The translations under genes were made by a program, and so were the position numbers. 64,000 nt of DNA from Jidongwangia harbinensis. GTDB taxonomy: Bacteria; Actinomycetota; Actinomycetes; Mycobacteriales; Micromonosporaceae. The stretch is from positions 1 through 64,000 of the forward strand of contig NZ_JAIWNC010000031.1 of NCBI RefSeq assembly GCF_020216025.1. Direction: 5' to 3'. A model generated the notes under the pieces. That model did no database searches, was not told the origin of the DNA, and was given only the letters and a program-made list of their open reading frames with translations. Within the stretch, counting starts at the first letter, position 1; every line of letters starts with the position of its first letter. Positions 1 through 7,166 of this stretch are shown piece after piece.

Positions 1-91
1 CCCAGGGGGGGTTTTTACGCTTGGGGGGGGCCCCGGCCGGGGCCCCCGGGGCGGCCCCCGCCGGCTCCCGTGCGTGCTTCGGCGCGGCCGG
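1..91. other. GC-rich edge sequence, no gene
   Basis: No coding sequence is supported here. The first 60 bases are runs of G and C with a perfect 20-bp G4C4-type palindrome at about 27-46, just downstream of the beta-mannosidase stop. It could be a transcription terminator for the leftward operon, but no T-tract follows it. The homopolymer runs also look like a poorly resolved contig edge, so the exact bases may be unreliable. Confidence 0.4.
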
Positions 92-2497
92 TCAGGCCAC
101 GTCGTTCACGCACCGGAGCGCCGGGTGCGCGGTCAGCGCGGCCGGGTCCAGACCGGTGGCGCCGCTGACCGTGAAGGTCACCGTCTCCCCCGGCAGGACG
201 GTCACGCCGACGGCGTCCACCACGGCTTCCGGGTGTACGCGATCCGCCTGCAACGTCAGGTCCCGAAGCACGTTGTGGGCGGTCACCCGTACCCGGGTGA
301 GGTCGCCGTCGGTGTCCACCGCGGCGTCGTAGGAGGCCGGCGACCAGCTGATGTCGCGGTCCTCGGCGAAGAACCAGAAGGCCCGTTCGCCGTCGGCGGT
401 GTCGACCACCAGGAACTCCGCGGCCGGGTCGGCGGGCGTGGCCAGTTCCGGCGGCAGCGCGAGCGTGGTGGCCGAGCCGGGCGCGACGGTCGCGCCCGTC
501 GCGAACTGGGCGACGACCACCCCGGCGAGGGTACGGCGGGAGACCGTGGCCGCGACCGTCCAGTCGGTCGTCGCGTCGTTCACCGCCACCACCGCCGGCG
601 CACCGTCCCGGGGCTGCACGGTGAGCAGCCGGTCGGCGTAGGCGTGGCGCATCGCGTACCAGAGTGGTTTGCGGCGGCCGTCGCCGTCGATCGCCGCCCA
701 GGACGTCACCGGCCAGCAGTCGTTGAGCTGCCACATGATGGTGCCGGCGCAGAGCGGGCGGAGCGACCGGAAGTGCTCGATGCCGTACGACACCGCGCGG
801 GCCTGGTTCAGCTGGGTCAGGTAGTGCCAGTCGTCGAAGTCACGCGGCGGCGGCAGGTGGTGGTCCAGCCCGCGCTGCAGCTTGACGTCGCCGTCCATCG
901 CCTTCTGGTGGTGCGCCATGCCGGGCGAGTCCGGCGCCAGCGGCTCGTCGGAGATCGCCCGCCGCAGCGTGGCGTACGCCGGCGGCGCCTGGAACCCGAA
1001 CTCGGCGACGAACCGCGGGCGGTACTCCCGGTACTTGGTGTAGTCGTCGGTGTTCCACACGTCCCAGATGTGCGTGGTGCCGTGCGCCGGGTCGTTGGGG
1101 TGCCGGTCGCCGCCGGAGTACGGGCTGCCGGGCCAGTACGGCCGGGTCGGGTCGACCGACGTGACCACCCGGTGCAGCAGGTCGAAGTAGTAGCCGGCGC
1201 CCCAGGTGCGGCCGCCCAGCTCCTCCTTCCAGCCCCAGTCCTCGTGGCCCCAGATGTTCTCGTTGTTGCCGGTCCAGAGCACCAGGCTGGGATGCGAGGC
1301 GAGCCGGACCACGTTCTCCCGGGCCTCCGCCTCGACCTCGGTGGCGAACGGTTCCTCCTCCGGGTAGGCGGCGCAGGCGAACAGGAAGTCCTGCTGCACC
1401 ATCAGCCCGTAGGCGTCGGCGAGGTCGTAGAAGTCGTCGGTCTCGTACAGTCCGCCGCCCCAGACCCGCAGATAGTTGACGTTGGCGGAGACTGCCTGGG
1501 TGAACCGGGCGGCCAGCCGCTCCCGGGTGATCCGGGTGACGAACACGTCGTCCGGAATCCAGTTCACCCCGCGCACGAAGACCGGCACGTCGTTGACCAC
1601 GAACTGGAACGGCGTGCCGTCCGCGTCCGGCGTGGTGTGCAGCCGTACCGACCGGAATCCGATCTTGCGGGACCACGAGTCGAGCGGTTCCCCGCCCTCG
1701 TCGGTGACCGCCACGTCGAGGTCGTACCGGTGCTGCTCGCCGTATCCGCGTGGCCACCACAGCTCGGGGTCGTCCACGTTCAGGATCAGCAGCGCCTCGT
1801 CGCCGGTGATGGTGGCCTGCGTGCGCCGGCCGGCGACGGTGGCCGCGACGGTGACCGGCGCGGCCGAGGCGCGTTCCAGCCGGACCCGCAGCTCCACCCG
1901 GCCCACGCCGTTGGCGACGGTGACCTGCGGGCGTACCTCGGCCAGCCGGGCCACCGACCAGCTCTCCAGCCCGATCCGCTGCCAGATGCCGGCGGTCACC
2001 AGCGTCGGGCCCCAGTCCCAGCCGAAGTTGCAGGCCATCTTGCGGATGAAGTGGAACGGTTCGGGATAGGCGTTCGGGCGGTCGCCGAGGCGCTTCTGCT
2101 GCGCCTCGGCGTACCCGTACGCGGAATCGAAGGTGATCCGGAGCCGGTTCCGGCCCGGGCGCAGGGCCGCCCGGGCGTCGAACCGGTAACTGCGGTGCAT
2201 GTTGGCGGTCCGGCCCAGCTCGACACCGTTCAGGGCGATGGTCGCCACGGTGTCCAGCCCGGCGCAGAACAGATCCGTCCGATCGCCCGACTCGACGTGG
2301 TCGAAGGTGGTCTCGTAGACCCATCCGGTGCGGCCGATCCAGGCCACCTTCGACTCGTTCTCGTTGAGGTACGGGTCCTCGATCAGGCCCGCCGCGAGCA
2401 GGTCGGTGTGCACGCAGCCCGGCACGGTGGCCGGCAGCTCGTGTACGTCGCCGCCCGAGACGGTCCAGCCGTCATGCAGTGGAACGTGCCGGATCAC
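92..2497 (-). CDS. Beta-mannosidase, glycoside hydrolase family 2
   Basis: Hydrolyses terminal beta-D-mannosides, probably on short manno-oligosaccharides brought in by the adjacent transporter. The 801-residue protein has the GH2 plan: N-terminal jelly-roll domain, Ig-like domains and a central TIM barrel. The general acid/base is Glu413 in the GNNE motif, and the nucleophile is probably Glu499 in VAEFGF. The MWQLNDCWP stretch is typical of the beta-mannosidase branch. There is no signal peptide, so it acts in the cytoplasm. The start is GTG, preceded by GGGAGAG. It is the last gene of a leftward operon, 78 bases after a permease gene. Family and substrate class are secure; the natural oligosaccharide is inferred. 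Confidence 0.9.
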   Translation of the reverse strand: MIRHVPLHDGWTVSGGDVHELPATVPGCVHTDLLAAGLIEDPYLNENESKVAWIGRTGWVYETTFDHVESGDRTDLFCAGLDTVATIALNGVELGRTANMHRSYRFDARAALRPGRNRLRITFDSAYGYAEAQQKRLGDRPNAYPEPFHFIRKMACNFGWDWGPTLVTAGIWQRIGLESWSVARLAEVRPQVTVANGVGRVELRVRLERASAAPVTVAATVAGRRTQATITGDEALLILNVDDPELWWPRGYGEQHRYDLDVAVTDEGGEPLDSWSRKIGFRSVRLHTTPDADGTPFQFVVNDVPVFVRGVNWIPDDVFVTRITRERLAARFTQAVSANVNYLRVWGGGLYETDDFYDLADAYGLMVQQDFLFACAAYPEEEPFATEVEAEARENVVRLASHPSLVLWTGNNENIWGHEDWGWKEELGGRTWGAGYYFDLLHRVVTSVDPTRPYWPGSPYSGGDRHPNDPAHGTTHIWDVWNTDDYTKYREYRPRFVAEFGFQAPPAYATLRRAISDEPLAPDSPGMAHHQKAMDGDVKLQRGLDHHLPPPRDFDDWHYLTQLNQARAVSYGIEHFRSLRPLCAGTIMWQLNDCWPVTSWAAIDGDGRRKPLWYAMRHAYADRLLTVQPRDGAPAVVAVNDATTDWTVAATVSRRTLAGVVVAQFATGATVAPGSATTLALPPELATPADPAAEFLVVDTADGERAFWFFAEDRDISWSPASYDAAVDTDGDLTRVRVTAHNVLRDLTLQADRVHPEAVVDAVGVTVLPGETVTFTVSGATGLDPAALTAHPALRCVNDVA

Positions 2498-2575
2498 AGA
2501 CTCTCCCTATTGCTTCTCAAGCTGCGCCAACCTTGTCGTGCCCTCCTGGCCCTTGCTTCGCTGCGGTGCAGTCGG

Positions 2576-3460
2576 TCACGACTTGACGGCGCCTTCCATG
2601 ATTCCCCGGACGATCTGCCGCCCGCCGATGATCAGCAGAATGAGCAACGGCACGGTCGCCGCGAACGCCCCGGCGAGCACCCGGCGGTAGATCACGTAGT
2701 TGCCGCTCGCCAGGTCGGACAGGGCCACCATCGAGGTCGGGAACTCGGTGCCGTTCAACGTGATCAGCGGCCACTGGAAATCGTTCCAGGTCGCCACGAA
2801 GGTCAGCAGGCCGAGGACCGCGAGCGCCGGCCGGATCGCCGGAAGGATGATGTTCCAGTAGATCCGCATGGTGAGCGCACCGTCGATGCGCGCCGACTCG
2901 ATCAGCTCGTCCGGCACCGCGTGCTGGACGAACTGTCGCATGTAGAACACCCCGAACGCGGTCACCAGACCGGGTGCGATGACCGCGAGCAGCGTCCCGT
3001 TCCAGTTCAGCTTGCCCATCAGGATGTAGAGCGCCACGACACCGAGCTGGTTGGGCACGGTGAGCGTCAGGATCACCACGACCATCAGCGCGTTGCGGCC
3101 CTTGAACCGCAACTTGGCGAACGCGAACCCGGCCAGCGAGCAGAAGAACAGGGTGGACAGCGTGATGACGCTGGCCACGATCACGCTGTTGATCAGCGAG
3201 GCGGCGAAGTAGACCTGCTGCAGGCTGAAGACCTCCCGCAGGTTGTTCATCAGCTCGCCGCTCGGCGTCACCGTGGGCGGGATGGACGAGACGGCCTCGT
3301 CGGTGCTCGTCGCGATGACGAACATCCAGTACAACGGGAACGCCGAGACCAGCATGACCGCGGTCAACGCCAGGTACGTACGCCAGTTGCCGCGGGTGTC
3401 CTGCGGCGCCCGGCCGATCTCCGCCCGCTTACGCGGGGTCGCCGGAAGGGTGGCGGTCAT
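2576..3460 (-). CDS. Carbohydrate ABC transporter permease, MalG type
   Basis: Second inner-membrane permease of a binding-protein-dependent sugar importer. The 294-residue protein has about six hydrophobic segments, and its cytoplasmic EAA loop (ESARIDGA followed by an I-x-LP sequence) contacts the ATPase. ATG is preceded by GGAGG with 6-base spacing. The start overlaps the stop of the upstream permease gene by 4 bp, indicating translational coupling. The neighbours indicate a mannoside or manno-oligosaccharide substrate; substrate specificity cannot be read from this sequence alone. Confidence 0.9.
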   Translation of the reverse strand: MTATLPATPRKRAEIGRAPQDTRGNWRTYLALTAVMLVSAFPLYWMFVIATSTDEAVSSIPPTVTPSGELMNNLREVFSLQQVYFAASLINSVIVASVITLSTLFFCSLAGFAFAKLRFKGRNALMVVVILTLTVPNQLGVVALYILMGKLNWNGTLLAVIAPGLVTAFGVFYMRQFVQHAVPDELIESARIDGALTMRIYWNIILPAIRPALAVLGLLTFVATWNDFQWPLITLNGTEFPTSMVALSDLASGNYVIYRRVLAGAFAATVPLLILLIIGGRQIVRGIMEGAVKS

Positions 3461-4464
3461 CGTTTACCTCCTCCGCCCAGGCGGTTGGTCGCCAGCGCGT
3501 TGAGACCGGCGACGACGAGGATGATCAGGAAGAGGGCCCACGACATCGCCGCGGCGTACCCGAGGTTGAGGTCCTTCCAGCCGACCTTGTAGATCAGCTG
3601 CGCGATGGTCTGGTACTGGCCGTTGGAGCCACCGCTCGCGCCGGCCGGATTCTCGTCGAACAGCATCGGCTCGTTGAACAGTTGCAGGCCGCCGATGGTG
3701 GACAGGATCACGGTGAAGACCACGACCGGCTGGATCATCGGCACGGTGATCTGCCACAGCTGCCGCCACGGGCCGGCGCCGTCCACCGCGGCCGCCTCGT
3801 AGACGTCCTTCGGGATGGACTGCATCGCGGACAGGTAGAGCAGCGCGTTGTAGCCGATCCACTTCCAGTTGACCATGGTGGCGATCGCGATCCACGAACT
3901 CCACTTGTCGGCCCGCCAGTCGATCGGGTTCTCGGTGCCGATGCCGACCAGCGACAGCACCCAGTTCGCCATGCCGCCGTCCCGGGTGAAGAAGACCGCG
4001 AAGACCAGGGTGGACGCCGCGACCGGGGTGACGTACGGCAGCAGCACCCCGACCCGCCACCAGGTGGTGGCCCGGAGCTTGCGGTTCAGCAGGTTGGCGA
4101 TCATCAACGCGAGCAGAAGCTGCGGTACGGACGACAGGATGAAGATGCCGAACGTGTTGATCAGCGCGTTCCAGAAGTCGTCGTCGCCGAGCAACTTGGA
4201 GAAGTTCTCGAAACCGGCCCAGCCGGTCTGCGTCGGATCGTCCAGTCGCCAGTTCCGCAGCGCCACCACACCGTTGAAGATGATCGGGAACAGGCCGAAC
4301 ACGGCGAACAGGATGAAGAACGGCGCGACCAGCAGGTACGGCATGAGCTTGGTGTCGAACCGGTAGAACCCGAGGCGCCAGCCACCCGGGTCCTTGGGTG
4401 CCGGCCGCTGCTGCGCCGGCGTGTCCGCCCTGCTCGGCGGCCGCTCGATGAGGGACACGGTCAC
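3457..4464 (-). CDS. Carbohydrate ABC transporter permease, MalF type
   Basis: First permease of the sugar importer, 335 residues with six predicted membrane segments beginning near residue 40. Its EAA loop reads YEAAAVDGAGPWRQLW, matching the family consensus for coupling to the ATPase. The N-terminal cytoplasmic 35 residues are Pro/Arg-rich. GTG follows GGGAGG closely. It lies 61 bases downstream of the binding-protein gene and overlaps the MalG-type gene by 4 bp. No ATPase gene is in the operon. In actinobacteria a shared MsiK-type ATPase usually serves such importers, so the ATPase is probably encoded elsewhere. Confidence 0.9.
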   Translation of the reverse strand: MTVSLIERPPSRADTPAQQRPAPKDPGGWRLGFYRFDTKLMPYLLVAPFFILFAVFGLFPIIFNGVVALRNWRLDDPTQTGWAGFENFSKLLGDDDFWNALINTFGIFILSSVPQLLLALMIANLLNRKLRATTWWRVGVLLPYVTPVAASTLVFAVFFTRDGGMANWVLSLVGIGTENPIDWRADKWSSWIAIATMVNWKWIGYNALLYLSAMQSIPKDVYEAAAVDGAGPWRQLWQITVPMIQPVVVFTVILSTIGGLQLFNEPMLFDENPAGASGGSNGQYQTIAQLIYKVGWKDLNLGYAAAMSWALFLIILVVAGLNALATNRLGGGGKR

Positions 4465-4525
4465 GTCCTCCCTTGGATCGAGCGACGGGGCGGCCGCAGC
4501 CGCCCCGTCGCGATTGACGTGTCTG

Positions 4526-5812
4526 TCAGGAGGTGGCGGCCTTCTCGGCTTCCTTGACCGCTTCGGCCCAGGCAGCGCTGGTCGACAGCTTGCCCTGCTG
4601 CACGCGGGTGATCACGTTCTCCACGGCGACCCGGGTCGGGCCGTTCTTCCGGCCCAGGTACTGCGGCTTCAGGTTCTCCGCGGTGGTGGCGAAGATCTGG
4701 CCGGTGGGCGCGTTGCTCATGAACTCCTTCTTGAAGTCCAGCACCGCGGGGTCCTTGTAGAGCGCCGGCTGCGACGGCAGGTTACCGACGGTCTTGAAGA
4801 CCTCGATCTGCTGCGCCGGCTGGATCATCCACTCGACGAACTTGTACGCCTCGTCGACGTTCTTGCCCTGCGACGGGATGGTCCACCACGAACCGCCCCA
4901 GTTACCGGCGCCGCCCGGGATGGTGGCGATGTCCCACTTGCCCGCCTGGTCCGGCGCGGTCTTCTGGATGTGGCCCAGCATCCACGCCGGGCAGGCCAGC
5001 ACGGCGAACTGGTCCTTCTTGAAGCCCTGGTCCCAGTTCGGCTGGAAGCTCTGCAGGTTGGCCGAGAGCCCGGCCTCGATCGCCTTCATGCTGACGTCGA
5101 ACGCGACCTTCGGGCCACCCTCCATGACGAGCTTGTCCTGCTCGTCGTAGAAGCCAACCGGCTGCTGCGCGTTCACCGGGTTGAACAGGTTGGTGCCGGA
5201 GTCGACGAACTTCTTCTTCGAGTTCTTGACGTACGTCTTGCCGGTCTCGATGAACTTGTCCCAGGTCGGCCAGAGCGCGGAGACCTCGTCCCGCTCGGTC
5301 GGCAGGCCGGCCGCCTTGAACAGGTCGCTGCGGTAGCACATGGCCAGGCCACCGACGTCGGTGCCGAGACCGATCTGCTTGCCGTCCGGCGACTGCGAGT
5401 TCTTCCACTTCCACGGCAGGTACTTCGACTCGTACGAGCCGGCGCCCTTGTCGTTCAGGTTGACGAACTTGTCGGCCTGGCTGCGGAACTGAACGATGAA
5501 ACCTTCGTCCACCGCCGAGATGTCCGGGGCGCCGTTGCCGGCCACCAACTTCTTCTGCAGATCCTCGTGCTGGGCGTTGAACTCACCCGAGTTGAGGACG
5601 ATCTTGACGTTGGGGTTGGCCTTCTCGTAGTCGGCCTTCAACTTGTCCAGCCCCATGTCGCCCCAGAAGTTGACCTTAAGGGTGACCTGGGCGTTTCCAT
5701 TCGAATCGGTGTTACCGCTCTCCAGGCTCTCACCGCTACAACCGGCGACCACGAGCATCGCTGCGAGGCCGGCCGCGACGACCGAACCGCCACGCTTGCC
5801 GAACCGTTCCAT
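4526..5812 (-). CDS. Extracellular sugar-binding lipoprotein of ABC importer
   Basis: Captures the sugar outside the membrane and delivers it to the two downstream permeases. The 428-residue protein starts at an ATG with GAGGAG 5 bases upstream. The open frame extends 29 codons further, but that leader lacks a ribosome site and hides the signal peptide. The signal peptide ends in the lipobox LVVAGC, so the mature protein is lipid-anchored. The rest is a type I extracellular solute-binding domain, rich in Trp and Lys as in oligosaccharide binders. It is the first gene of the operon, transcribed from a good sigma-A-like promoter about 60 bases upstream. Confidence 0.88.
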   Translation of the reverse strand: MERFGKRGGSVVAAGLAAMLVVAGCSGESLESGNTDSNGNAQVTLKVNFWGDMGLDKLKADYEKANPNVKIVLNSGEFNAQHEDLQKKLVAGNGAPDISAVDEGFIVQFRSQADKFVNLNDKGAGSYESKYLPWKWKNSQSPDGKQIGLGTDVGGLAMCYRSDLFKAAGLPTERDEVSALWPTWDKFIETGKTYVKNSKKKFVDSGTNLFNPVNAQQPVGFYDEQDKLVMEGGPKVAFDVSMKAIEAGLSANLQSFQPNWDQGFKKDQFAVLACPAWMLGHIQKTAPDQAGKWDIATIPGGAGNWGGSWWTIPSQGKNVDEAYKFVEWMIQPAQQIEVFKTVGNLPSQPALYKDPAVLDFKKEFMSNAPTGQIFATTAENLKPQYLGRKNGPTRVAVENVITRVQQGKLSTSAAWAEAVKEAEKAATS

Positions 5813-5870
5813 AACTCCTCCACCCGAGGGAAAGTGTCGAGAGAACTTACTGAACCGGATAAGTGACGTG

Positions 5871-5899
5871 ACGGTATTCACTCGGTTGAGCCATGTCAA
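5871..5899 (-). promoter_or_regulatory. Promoter of the mannoside transport operon
   Basis: On the minus strand TTGACA (5899-5894), a 17-base spacer, then TACCGT (5876-5871). The -35 box is perfect and the -10 fits the actinobacterial TAnnnT form. Transcription would start near 5865 and give a leader of about 50 bases ahead of the binding-protein ATG. Confidence 0.65.
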
Positions 5900-6015
5900 T
5901 AGCGTGTTACGGGACCGTGTCCTAACCGGTCAACAGGGTCTAGAGAGTGGTCTAAACAGGGCTAAAGGCGAAAGAATGCCACCGGGTGGTTACACAGCGG
6001 GACGTGGTCTGCGAC

Positions 6016-6049
6016 ACTTAACCGCTCAAGTGATCAGCCCTTGTTAAGT
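6016..6049. repeat. Inverted repeat ACTTAAC / GTTAAGT in divergent regulatory region
   Basis: Seven-base perfect arms (6016-6022 and 6043-6049) with a 20-base spacer holding a further CAAG/CTTG pair. It lies between the divergent transport operon and the LacI-family gene and overlaps the proposed -35 of the latter. It could be a second regulator site or an RNA hairpin; function unknown. Confidence 0.35.
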
Positions 6050-6069
6050 TATTTCAGTAGAGAGATAAC
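6041..6069 (+). promoter_or_regulatory. Possible promoter of the LacI-family gene
   Basis: TTGTTA at 6041-6046, 17-base spacer, GATAAC at 6064-6069. The boxes are moderate matches. The palindromic operator begins 2 bases after the -10, a position where a bound repressor would block transcription. Confidence 0.4.
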
Positions 6070-6070
6070 G

Positions 6071-6084
6071 TGAGAGCGCTCTAC
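6071..6084. promoter_or_regulatory. LacI-family operator, TGAGAGCGCTCTAC
   Basis: Contains the perfect 10-bp palindrome AGAGCGCTCT at 6073-6082 around the central CG typical of LacI/GalR-family sites (actinobacterial CebR-like consensus TGGGAGCGCTCCCA). It sits 57 bases before the regulator's start and about 260 bases upstream of the transport operon, suggesting autoregulation and possibly control of both directions. Confidence 0.65.
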
Positions 6085-6140
6085 CGGCCCGGATTCCGGG
6101 TCGTCGATGACGCCTGTCCGGCATGGCAGAGGGAGAACGA

Positions 6141-7160
6141 GTGAAGCGGCCCACGATCGCCGACATCGCCCAGCGCGCGGGTGTGTCCAAGGGCGCCGTG
6201 TCGTACGCCCTCAACGGCCAGCCGGGCGTCTCCGAGGCCACCCGGCAGCGCATCGTCGCCATCGCCCGGGAGATCGGCTTCAACCCCAACAGCGCCGCCC
6301 GGGCACTGTCCGGCGCCACCGCCAAGGCGGTCGGCCTCACCCTGTGCCGGCCCGCCCGGATACTGAGCATCGAACCCTTCTTCATGGGCCTGATCAGCGG
6401 CTTCGAGGCCGAGCTGGCGGCCCGGTCGTACGCACTCACGCTGCAGGTGGTGGCCACCCCCGAGCACGAGATCGAGGTCTACCGGCGGTGGTGGGGCGAA
6501 CGCCGGGTGGACGGCGTGTTCGTCAGCGACCTCCGGGAGAATGACGTCCGGATCGCGGTGCTCCAGGAACTCCAGTTGCCGGCCGTGGTGATCGGCGGGC
6601 CCGGCAACACCGGCACCATCGCGCAGATCTGGTCCGACGACGCCGGCGCCGTCACCGAGGCGGTGCGCTACCTGGTCGCCCTCGGCCACCGGCGGATCGC
6701 CCGGGTCGGCGGCCTGCCCGACCTGCTGCACACCCAGACCCGGACCCGGGCGTTCAACGAGGTGTGCGCGTCGCTGGGCATCGACAACGCGGTCACCGTG
6801 CCCAGCGACTACACCGGCGAGGAGGGCGGCCGGGCCACCCGGCGCCTGCTGATCGGCGCGGACCGGCCCACCGCGATCATCTTCGACAACGACGTGATGG
6901 CGGTGGCCGGACTCGCGGTGGCCCAGGAGATGGGCCTGAACGTGCCGGCCGACCTGTCCATCGTCGCCTGGGACGACTCCCCGCTGTGCAGCCTGGTGCA
7001 CCCGCCGCTGACCGCGCTGAGCCGGGACATCTCCGAGTACGGCGCCCACGCCGCCCGGCAACTGCTCGCCGCGGTGGCCGGGGAACGGGTCACCAACGCC
7101 GAGGCCGGCACCGCCCACCTCACCCCGCGCGGCAGCACCGCACCACCCCGGCAGCCCTGA
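6141..7160 (+). CDS. LacI-family transcriptional regulator of mannoside locus
   Basis: Sugar-responsive repressor, 339 residues. Residues 4-50 form the LacI helix-turn-helix and hinge (PTIADIAQRAGVSKGAVSYAL), followed by a periplasmic-binding-protein-like effector domain. I chose the GTG at 6141 because it follows AGGGAGAACGA. An in-frame ATG 18 bases upstream lacks a ribosome site. The gene is divergent from the beta-mannosidase/transport operon and has a LacI-type palindrome just before it, so it most likely represses both and is released by a mannoside-derived inducer. Its stop lies only 6 bases from the stop of the convergent GGDEF-EAL gene. Confidence 0.88.
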   Translation: MKRPTIADIAQRAGVSKGAVSYALNGQPGVSEATRQRIVAIAREIGFNPNSAARALSGATAKAVGLTLCRPARILSIEPFFMGLISGFEAELAARSYALTLQVVATPEHEIEVYRRWWGERRVDGVFVSDLRENDVRIAVLQELQLPAVVIGGPGNTGTIAQIWSDDAGAVTEAVRYLVALGHRRIARVGGLPDLLHTQTRTRAFNEVCASLGIDNAVTVPSDYTGEEGGRATRRLLIGADRPTAIIFDNDVMAVAGLAVAQEMGLNVPADLSIVAWDDSPLCSLVHPPLTALSRDISEYGAHAARQLLAAVAGERVTNAEAGTAHLTPRGSTAPPRQP

Positions 7161-7166
7161 CCCGGC

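Noticed and set aside
74..3592. Very long plus-strand open frame opposite the mannosidase and permease genes
   Set aside because: Arg/Gly/Val-rich translation with no domain; it is the GC-bias shadow of real genes that have catalytic motifs on the other strand.
6123..6141. ATG at 6123 as start of the LacI-family gene
   Set aside because: No ribosome-binding site; the GTG at 6141 has AGGGAG correctly spaced.
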